The translations under genes were made by a program, and so were the position numbers. From contig NC_049980.1 in the NCBI RefSeq assembly GCF_000003815.2, positions 9,445,695 to 9,509,694 on the forward strand: DNA of 64,000 bases. Direction: 5' to 3'. Each line of letters starts with the position of its first letter. Within the stretch, counting starts at the first letter, position 1. The notes under the pieces are model-generated. The model saw nothing but the letters and a program-made list of their open reading frames with translations, did no database searches and was not told the origin of the DNA. Positions 55,614-64,000 of the stretch are shown in pieces. The stretch comes from Branchiostoma floridae (lineage: Eukaryota > Chordata > Leptocardii > Amphioxiformes > Branchiostomatidae).

Positions 55614-57019
55614 TAGTCGCTTGTAGAGCTGTTCTTCATGATGTAGGATGTGTAAACAGCGCCGCCTAGGTCTCATAGTTGGTAGAACAGCACGGCAATG
55701 TTTCATGACAAATGCAAGGCATTGTAAAACACATCAGTAACGGTTGTGCACCAAGAAGATTTGCACCATTTTGTGCAAGGTTTGTAAAAGGACAAAGATG
55801 TTGAATGCAGATTTAAGATGTTGCAAAGAAGTTTTATACAATGTAACGTTAGACCACCATGTTGTGAGTACAATTTAGCCTTATGTGGTATGCAACATGC
55901 CAAAGTTCTTTTGAAATCCTCATAGAATATAGCGCTACTCATATTTATGAATGATTTTGATGTTTCTTGTTCTGCAATGTTTTGCTGGTCTTTGATTGTA
56001 TCATAATTTAATATTTTGATTTGTGCCCAAATACCAAGATGAGCAGATTATTTAAATATGGTGATTCAAAGTTGATTCTATTTGACCTTTGAGCATTAAT
56101 GATTACTTAAATAGATGACATTTACTTGTACAATGAATGTTTCAGTATATATTTTGTGTTGCAGCTTTGAGGCCATGTAGTATATAATGGATTAATGTAA
56201 ACTTTGAAGTAAGAGAGTTGAACCATTGTAATCTGTTAACCATGTTACCAATTATAAATACCGGTGATCACAGTTTCTCTCATGGTTTGGTGTAGCAAGA
56301 GAACGAGACAACGAATTGAATGCACATGTAGTTTCCAATGTTGCCTGAAAAGTAAACAATACAAGTCAGCGTATGCCGATCAGAGATTGGTATAACTTTG
56401 GAGAAAAATGGGGAAAAACTGCGACAGGGACGTGGCATCGCTTGATCAACTTCTTGTCAAATCAGTGACATGATGTCACGTAATATTATACAAAATAACC
56501 TGAACTTTTAAACCAGCAGAATTAACTAAACAGCCTGCCAATAGTCATTTAGTCCTGCAGCATACATACATTTTTGGAGATGAAAGATCAAGATATGTGA
56601 AACGGAGTGTGTCGGAGAAGTAAAAAGGCAATTAGAATAAGCCTACAAAGTACCAAGCCTTGCTTGTGACAAAAATGTACAAAAAATTGATTTTATGAGT
56701 ACAAATTATAACAAAAATAATTTGTTGTCGGAAATACACCTTATCCGTCATAATTGTTTTAATCATTTTGAAACACATGACATTGTACAAAGTACAAAAT
56801 GTAGAACTGTGGCCATACCTATCGCTGCCATTGAAGTTTTAGTGCTTATATTGTAGAAGGCCTCGTACACACGACATCTGGTGTTTATGCATAGAGTTTG
56901 TTATCTGTACATGTTTGAGAAATTGCACTGTTAAATGTTTATTCCTCGTTATTGTTTAGAAAGAAGCCAGTATTTTTGTCGTTAATTTGTAATTCTGTAA
57001 AATGATTGAAGTTGAGGAA
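55614..57019 (+). other. 3' UTR and downstream flank
   Basis: AT-rich, no open frames of note. No canonical AATAAA was found before the gap at 57020, so the polyadenylation site is undetermined. Confidence 0.6.
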
Positions 57020-57472
57020 NNNNNNNNNNNNNNNNNNNNNNNNNNNNNNNNNNNNNNNNNNNNNNNNNNNNNNNNNNNNNNNNNNNNNNNNNNNNNNNNN
57101 NNNNNNNNNNNNNNNNNNNNNNNNNNNNNNNNNNNNNNNNNNNNNNNNNNNNNNNNNNNNNNNNNNNNNNNNNNNNNNNNNNNNNNNNNNNNNNNNNNNN
57201 NNNNNNNNNNNNNNNNNNNNNNNNNNNNNNNNNNNNNNNNNNNNNNNNNNNNNNNNNNNNNNNNNNNNNNNNNNNNNNNNNNNNNNNNNNNNNNNNNNNN
57301 NNNNNNNNNNNNNNNNNNNNNNNNNNNNNNNNNNNNNNNNNNNNNNNNNNNNNNNNNNNNNNNNNNNNNNNNNNNNNNNNNNNNNNNNNNNNNNNNNNNN
57401 NNNNNNNNNNNNNNNNNNNNNNNNNNNNNNNNNNNNNNNNNNNNNNNNNNNNNNNNNNNNNNNNNNNNNNNN
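57020..57472. other. Assembly gap (453 N)
   Basis: Unsequenced. A tRNA-derived SINE emerges from its right edge, so the gap probably holds the 5' part of that element. Confidence 1.
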
Positions 57473-57650
57473 AGAGGTCCTGGGTTCGAAACCCTTGATT
57501 AAGCCCCAATGTTGTGTCCTCACTTCACACAGGTGGAAATGAGTACCAGTATCTAGCTCCGGTTAGGGCTGTCCCTTGGATAGGAAGAAGGTCCTATGTT
57601 TCAGGAAAGTCACACTTCGAGCATGTTAAAGAACCCATCAAACTTATCAA
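57473..57650 (+). mobile_element. tRNA-derived SINE, 5' part in gap
   Basis: AGAGGTCCTGGGTTCGAAACCC is a near-perfect tRNA T-arm with B box. It is followed by a tRNA-unrelated tail with GGTGGAAATGAGTACCAGTA, TCCCTTGGATAGGAAGAAGG and CATGTTAAAGAACCC. Confidence 0.75.
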
Positions 57651-57667
57651 AAAGAGTAGGGGTCCTT

Positions 57668-57730
57668 CCCAGTGGTCACCGCGAAAACCGCGAACATTAA
57701 TCCACCGCGAACATGTCTGCATTTACAGTT
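57668..57730. mobile_element. Fragment of the CTGTAAAT/TTCGCGG foldback element
   Basis: GTCACCGCGAAAACCGCGAA, CATTAATCCACCGCGAACAT and ATTTACAG reproduce the right half of the complete copy at 62578-62785. Confidence 0.75.
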
Positions 57731-59440
57731 TATCGTATGGGCTACATGTATAACAGAAAGGACCGCTAGATGTCACTAATGTGTAGTGGTACAATGTAAC
57801 GTTATACTACACCTGGTGTCAAACCAGTTTCGCAAGATTTTACTCAAGGCCGTTTGTCGCCATGTTCCGTTAAGAATATCAATGTTTCTGCCATCCTATG
57901 TAATGTGTACTATGGATAGCTTATCACCTTCGACCATAAGAGAGTTACAATGTACATGTGTTCTGTGCGACAATCTATGTTTGGATTATGGGTGACTAGA
58001 CTTGTGGACAACCTTTCCGTTGGAATAGCGGCCTGGTCATTTGAACAGCGTTCCGGGCTTCAAGAGAACCGAGAACAATGGTAATGTGAGATCGATAGTT
58101 CTATAGCACTATTAGCTATATAGAATACATTCTACAAATGTACGTGTTGGAGATTCAAACAGGGATTGACTAATATAATACATGTCTGTATATTACTGCG
58201 AAGTTTGAACTTTTGTCACAAGCTAAGAGTTATCTGTGGTGAAAGCGTCAAGTCAACAGGGAGGGGGGGGGGTATATTGTAGCTGTTTCACTAGGTTTTT
58301 GAACGGAACACCTTACGTCATATTTACGCTTGGTACATTCTACAGTTCCTGTCTGGCCAGAGAGACTAATATTGTTACACACGGCCATTTTGGAAAACGT
58401 CACTTCGACCAGATGTGCGTGGGCGGCTTTTTCGTATCCGGGGCGCGATTTTTTAAAAACGTTTGTCACTTATATAACGCTAGTTAACCTTTATCGGTAG
58501 GATAACCTTTATCCGTTCTTTCTAAGAACAATGTATTTAGGGATATCAAGTCGACAGATGATGGTTTCAAAGTGCAATATTTTGAAAATAGTACAATTGG
58601 AAAGTACCGTACATCGACGTGATATCCCTGGATACACAACGAATATAGGTTACCCCGCGGATAAAGGTGAACTAGCGTTATACATCCTCCTGAGTAAGAC
58701 TTTAATGATCTTTAATATGGTCTGTGTTCACCATGTTGATGAGATATTAAAGGATAAGCAACATCAACTGATCTGGCTAAAAGGCTAATTCATGTTCAGC
58801 AACATTTGATTTAACCGATCTAGTTCAAAGGCTATTTACGAACTACTACTATCTTAGTGTCGCATGTACTTGAACAAGTGATATAACCTAAATCGAAAGT
58901 TTCATTTCTATGAACAAAATGTGCCATTTTAACTTTCGGCCGCTTTGCCAACAAATTTGTGTGTGAAGCAGCAAGTTTCCAGGTGGTTGAACAAACTGTG
59001 AAAACAGTAGTCGACAGGCTTTTTAACCTTTTCATGCATGAATGGATCGTAGCAGAATTTGACTGTCTGCCAGAGATGAGATCATCGCGTTGTGGACCTG
59101 TTGAACTGCAACTTGTGCCGTGTGCAAAATGTGTGTTTTGTGGCGGTCATTGACATCTGCTTCATAAGTGAGAGTCACAGTGGATTCATGTTTGCTTCTT
59201 CTTTGTACTTATTATATAAATGCTGGAAAAACGCACGAAAATACTGAGACTGATGAGCTAGATCCTACATCTGCTTATAAAGGAGTTACATGTTCTACAA
59301 ATGCACCCTACATGCTATAGGGTGGTTTTGGACATTATATGCAATATTTTGCTACTTGCATATCTTACAAAGATATAGATAGTATGGTTTCCACAGCGCA
59401 TTGACAAGCTGTTGTCGGTGCAGATGAAGATTTTTGCCGA
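57731..59440. other. Intergenic; nothing recognised
   Basis: Short open frames on both strands show no domain, splice pattern or coding bias. One G-rich run lies at 58260-58272. Confidence 0.55.
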
Positions 59441-59720
59441 CGGGCTAATTAAACTCCTAGCCTGATTAAATCTCGCTTATAGCAGCCCGCCCAACATCCG
59501 CCGGGCCCCCTAGAATCCGCGGGGAGTGGCCAGTCACAGCCCTGGACAGCGTAGTTTGCGTTACACTGACTAATTAAACTCCTAACTCGTAGATATCTTA
59601 CCGGGTTTGGAAGATTACCCCGGCGGCAGAGAGCCTCGTCTATCCCGACGGCAGCTTGGCAAATCCACGGCAAACTGGATATCGGGTTAGCTATATTGAT
59701 AGCGACGTCAGCGGTGTCAG
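59440..59720. promoter_or_regulatory. GC-rich, possibly regulatory intergenic segment
   Basis: It is more GC-rich and less repetitive than its surroundings. The 15-mer CTAATTAAACTCCTA, with a homeodomain-type TAATTA core, occurs twice, at about 59445 and 59570. Evidence for function is only this duplication and the composition. Confidence 0.25.
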
Positions 59721-59897
59721 GGGGACTTGATATAGAGCAGATTGATATCGTTGTCTTCAGGCTGAGCTAGATCTAGAGTGACTGTACATGTTGTGGAAGG
59801 ATACTGAACCCTTGGAGCGTGTAGGTTGCGTGTCATGACCAACCATGCCGACTCTTCCTTGGCCCGTCATCTTGTACACTCTTTGCCTCATTAGGGA

Positions 59898-60135
59898 CTG
59901 TAAGGGCAACCTCGCTAGCTCTCCGAATCCAGCAGAGGTTCGGCTCCGGTTGGTTTTTGAGGTGTTTTTAGTCGTTTTTGTCGGGCTTTCTATTTTGTCT
60001 CTTTATGTCAGCCAGCCAGTATATGAAGAAAACGGAACAAAATAGAAAGCCCGACAAAACGCCTAAAACACTTCAAAAACTAGCCGCAGTAGCTCTGCTT
60101 GAAAAGTACAACCTCCACGAAGGTTGCTCGTACAG
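59898..60135. mobile_element. 238-bp foldback MITE
   Basis: CTGTAAGGGCAACCTCG at the left is mirrored by CGAAGGTTGCTCGTACAG at the right. The inner arms GTCGGGCTTTCTATTTTGT and ACAAAATAGAAAGCCCGAC match perfectly around a loop of about 40 bp. Nearly the whole element is arm. Confidence 0.75.
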
Positions 60136-62577
60136 CCCTGTGCCAAGTTTTTGTCAGCTCCGCATTGCTAGCGCACTATGAATGCATACACATGCTGAAG
60201 ACTTTTTCATGTGTAAAGAGAGAGTAACAGATTCACGTGAAGTTCAGTTACTATGGCGATCGCGAAATTCTGTGGATATAGCTATCACAACACAGGACGC
60301 ATATGACTCTTTTGATATTTTGATATATGAGGTGATCATATCCGATAGAATATTCAGTTGAAAAGCCTTCCATGTGTCACTCACATAGCAAACATATAGC
60401 TTGATGTCAACCAAAATAAATGGTAGTTTAGAAGAAATTATATTGTAAGATCATATTTTCTGATTAGAGCATTCAAATCAAATAAACTATCGGTTTGGTC
60501 ATCAGTATTTATCCAGCGGAAGGCGACAGTGGTCGTTGAAAATTTGATCCGTGTATACTTTTGTGTTGGAAGAAAGTTTAGCATTGCAGTACTAACGTTA
60601 TGATTACTACCAACTTCAATGAAAACGATCGGTTGTTCTTAAGTTATTTCTGAAACCAGCCTGTTATGTACATGTAGGGATAGCTCTGTCTAATTCGTCT
60701 GCTGTCATTGTGGACTCTAGAATACAGTTCCCATCCCTGTCAGAGTAAGAGCCCTAGGTGATGGCTAGCGGTTATAGTGGTATAACAAACAGTGTAGACT
60801 GGAGCTCTGTAGAACTGTTCACTGGTAACTGCCAGCCATTGTCCTACACTACCAGGCAGGAAAGGCGGGCTAGTGTACCGTTACTTTATATTCTTCGTTG
60901 TTATGGTTAGGTTCATGGGATACTTGTTTGTTTTAATTCCATCTTATAACTAAAAGTGTCTTGAAGAGTGCTAGTAACTTCATATACTTGGTAAACTGTC
61001 TTACTTAGCCAGACCTCAACCTATGTGAACACCACGACTGTCAGTAGCAGGTGAGGTCTGATAATTTATCTCAGCCAAGTTTATTGCGTGCTTTTTAGAC
61101 CTTTGATCTCCGTAACAATAGAGGACAAAAGATCCCATAATGTCCAGTCACTCAAGTGATCATGTAAGTGATTCTATCATAGCCCAAATCACTAAGATAC
61201 AAATAGTTCTTTTGATATATGGAGTGATCATCTCGGATAGAAGATTCAATTTGAAAAGACCTTTATGTGTATTTGACATAGAATATATACGGAGAGTGAT
61301 CAATAAGTTAGACCAACATTAAGTGGAATATGAAAAGAAATGAGTTTGTAAGATAACAGTTTGCAAAAGTTGCAGCTTTTATTGCTTTAACTCTGTACTG
61401 TACTAGTTTGGAAAATTTGTAGAATCATATCTCAATCGATTTCGTTGTTTACAGGTAATGTGCAGATACCTTTATCTAAAATCACTAATGTTGAAAGGAA
61501 CTGTGTCTTCGTAGTGCTCTTTTTTGCCAGGGCAATAACGGGAAACTTATGAATGTTGTTAAAGTTTTTGCCAATTTTATTCACATGCTTAGTTGGTTAT
61601 CATAATGATTATCATTTTGAATGTCAATAACCTTTCTCTCACAACAATAGTGTCATTATCACACTCCCTCCTCCTACCCACATCCCGAGGCCCTGACGCT
61701 AACCTATTGACCCCCTGATGCAGCTCTGTCCCGCCCACCTGGCGTCTGAACGTACAGATACGTGACCAGCCGTATCTTGTTTATGTGGCCCTGTGGCTGA
61801 TATCGACCACATGTCTGGTTGCCGTCACCGACATTATTGGTGGTTTGGGGGAAAATGGGCCGTCAATTATAATTAGAATAAAACCCTCGGCACATTTAGT
61901 TCCCATGGCCCCGAGGTAGTCACTTTAAATGAAACCGTTGTTAAGAAGACCTTCTGTTGTTCGTTCAAATTATTTTGGGTCTTCATTACCCGACGTAAAG
62001 AATCGTTTTTGTACACTTTGATCGCTGATATTGAAAGTGGTGCTTGACTCGTCTGTACAATGTGTTGAAATCTTCTCGAACCAAATGCCAAGACAGCGTA
62101 CGATGTCCCATGGTGTTTCTATTATTTAAAATGCTATTTATGAGTAATTATAATGTGACAAACCCAGGGTGATGTGATATGGTACCTGTTTTAGACGGCC
62201 AATGCGGTGGTACTCGCTTATCGATAGTGAACCCTTCTCCAAATTTTAGTTGATAGCACAGCAGTACGTGTGTTAAGAAATGTGATCCCTTTAAAAGAGA
62301 CGTTTTCAAAGTTAATTTCTTATCTTTGCTATCGACACCGCTTGTTAACGTGTAATTGTTTTCGAACAAGTTATGTTGTTCTCTCATGCACTGAACCGAG
62401 AAATTTAAACATTCTCACACATGAACAGATCGACAGAAAAACTTGTCTGCAAAACATGAAGTCGTCGGTTTGAATAAACAGTCACCTTTACACTTCAACC
62501 GCTTTGTTGGTTTGCACGACTTTTGTCTTCGCCGACATAGAAAACATTCTCGGGCGCACATTCACGCCAACACGATA
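60136..62577. other. Intergenic; nothing recognised
   Basis: AT-rich non-coding DNA. TTTTGATAT.TGAGGTGATCAT near 60318 is partly repeated near 61212 (TTTTGATATATGGAGTGATC), again followed by GATAGAA.ATTCA, which suggests two old copies of one repeat. Confidence 0.55.
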
Positions 62578-62785
62578 CTGTAAATGTATCTAAGTTCGCG
62601 GGGATTTAATTTCGCGGTAGCGGGAAAAGGGGCTTTTCGTGGTGGATTTAAGTTCGCGGTAATACCATAGACTGCAGTCTAATACCATAATAGAAAAATG
62701 TTCGCGGTGGTTTTAAGTTCGCGGTGAAGTGGTCACCGTGAAAACCGCGAACATTAATCCACCGCGAACATTTCTGTATTTACAG
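62578..62785. mobile_element. 208-bp MITE, CTGTAAAT ends, TTCGCGG-rich
   Basis: CTGTAAATGTATCTAAGTTC begins it and ATTTCTGTATTTACAG ends it, with TTCGCGG and CCGCGAA arms inside. It is bordered by TA on both sides (62576-62577 and 62786-62787). Confidence 0.8.
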
Positions 62786-62787
62786 TA

Positions 62788-62974
62788 CCCCCGTCATATT
62801 ACGCGAAAATTGATCGGACGACGAGTCTGCGAGCTCTAAATTACGAGGAGGCATGACCCTAATGCTGACGAAGAAATGGCAGAGATCCCCCCCTTCCGGT
62901 CAGGGTCATGCCTCCTCGTAATTTAGAGCTTGCAGACTCGTCGTCCGATCGATTTTCGCCTAATGTGAGGGGGG
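62788..62974. mobile_element. 187-bp MITE, CCCCCGTCATATTACGCG ends
   Basis: The arms AGTCTGCGAGCTCTAAATTA and TAATTTAGAGCTTGCAGACT, extending through GAGGAGGCATGACCCT and AGGGTCATGCCTCCTC, form more than 70 bp of near-perfect inverted repeat. TA at 62786-62787 and 62975-62976 is the likely target duplication. Confidence 0.85.
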
Positions 62975-62977
62975 TAT

Positions 62978-63235
62978 AAGGGCGCGATCACATACGTCGT
63001 GCGATCGTCGCACGACAACTAACTTTTCAGCTAACATTTTGGCATTTTTTGGGACAGCCATGCATGTGTCTTGCAAAGTTCAGCTGTCTTGGCACACAAA
63101 GAGCGGCTTTCTATCATTGTCGGTGGTTGATTTTGCCATAGCCTGCTTGAAAATATATATGATATCAAAATCGTACAACGATCACACGGCGTATGCGACA
63201 ACACCCTAACGTGTGCCGTGCGATGATAATGTCTT
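62978..63235. repeat. CG-rich foldback-like repeat
   Basis: GCGATCACATACGTCGTGCG with the inner palindrome GTCGTGCGATCGTCGCACGAC at the left, and CGATCACACGGCGTATGCGA and GTGCCGTGCGATGAT at the right, look like diverged inverted ends. Borders are unclear. Confidence 0.45.
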
Positions 63236-64000
63236 ATTAATCAGTACTTTTACTTTTTTCAATTATACATTGGATATAATTTAGATTCTAAAGTCGCGGA
63301 TTGAGTGGCTGATGACGATGATGATGATGATGATAAAAGAGCAGTGGGAGGATAGGGTTCGGCCGAATATCTTGCCCTAGATACAGTGGATAACAACCCA
63401 ACCCCTAAGTCTTAAAAGGCCTTGGGACTACTTTTACCTTAGAAAACGATGTTAGACAACCCGATGAAACTTATTTGGTTCTACAGAATAGTTTTCTTGG
63501 TCTTAACAATCTGGTAGCCTCTACAACCCCACGAGACACCCTCCCCATCTACTTAGTCCAGCCTCACATTGTTCCATTATTGTTGTGATAAACCTCGATC
63601 ACTGCGATCAATGTGGGTACATTTGTATATAACGCTATGTGTATTTGCGTGTTTGTGTAGAATTGTGTAGAATTTGTATAGCATTATGATACACAATTAG
63701 TAGCCACCTGTGTCTGTCGTCATCACCGCTATATTTGTTGTTTTTCTTATAGAAAATGCGGATACTACATTTGAGACAAGTAAGACATGCAAGTTTTTAA
63801 GACTTTTAGACATGCTTGGTTAATGTCGTCAATGTTTCTTCAGAACTTGTGTGATAAATAGAACGATTAAAAAGCGATTAAACTAATTATCTACACCTTA
63901 GCAGTAAAATATGCACCCACGCAACGACCTTTATTTTTTGTTACCTCCGACCTCGCTCAACTCCCACGCTGAATCCCAACGGCCACCTGCGATCGCGCCA
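63236..64000. other. Intergenic; nothing recognised
   Basis: A short GATGAT run lies at 63315-63335. No exon-like frame was seen to the window end. Confidence 0.55.

Noticed and set aside
57473-57500. tRNA gene (perfect-looking T-arm)
   Set aside because: Only the 3' tRNA half is visible beside the gap, and SINE body text follows instead of an acceptor-stem end and terminator.
58236-58487. 83-codon frame in the intergenic region
   Set aside because: It starts next to a G run, has an overlapping antisense frame of similar length, and shows no coding signature.

Overview
The window is animal nuclear DNA: introns with GT/AG borders, interspersed repeats, two assembly gaps (Ns at 54839-55021 and 57020-57472), and one gene on the + strand filling 1-55613. 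The encoded protein is unmistakably the C-terminal part of a spectraplakin, the MACF1/dystonin (DST) family of actin-microtubule cross-linkers. Residue-level similarity to vertebrate MACF1, together with abundant ACATGTAC-type palindromes, short foldback elements and tRNA-derived SINEs, suggests an invertebrate chordate, most likely an amphioxus (Branchiostoma). The species call is inference. The gene would then be the single pre-duplication orthologue of MACF1 and DST.

Layout. 1-36041: exons of the spectrin-repeat rod (about 1,695 codons, roughly fifteen repeats). 36555-39100: linker and last helical segment. 39341-40417: two canonical EF-hands. 42239-47554: GAS2-related microtubule-binding domain. 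47945-55613: Ser/Arg/Gly/Pro-rich tail whose internal exons are almost all symmetric in phase and so can be skipped. The tail ends in an exon with five SxIP (EB1-binding type) motifs, and a sixth lies in the Gly-Ser-Arg repeat exon. Every splice junction was traced by hand. Reading phase agrees at all of them except one (24762 to 25159), where one base appears to be missing.

The most interesting region is the 12.2-kb intron 7395-19629. It holds a 711-codon open reading frame (11204-13339) that starts with a strong Kozak ATG right after an in-frame stop. It begins MGKKLSC followed by a lysine run, which looks like an N-myristoylation/palmitoylation plus polybasic membrane anchor. Its frame can be spliced in phase 0 at 13297, or at an internal GTAAGT at 11461, onto the next rod exon at 19630. 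This predicts an internal promoter and a short, membrane-tethered, headless spectraplakin of about 2,400 residues that lacks the actin-binding and plakin domains.

Introns and the 3' flank are rich in mobile DNA: a 5'-truncated LINE remnant with a 3'-terminal zinc-finger ORF (48084-49310), a 1.7-kb element with 15-bp terminal inverted repeats (30020-31722), several foldback MITEs (6989, 39767, 40715, 59898, 62578 and 62788), tRNA-derived SINE pieces, and local tandem duplications. From 57473 to 64000 no gene was recognised; it is repeat-bearing intergenic DNA. No complete tRNA, rRNA or CRISPR array was seen, and no second protein-coding gene.
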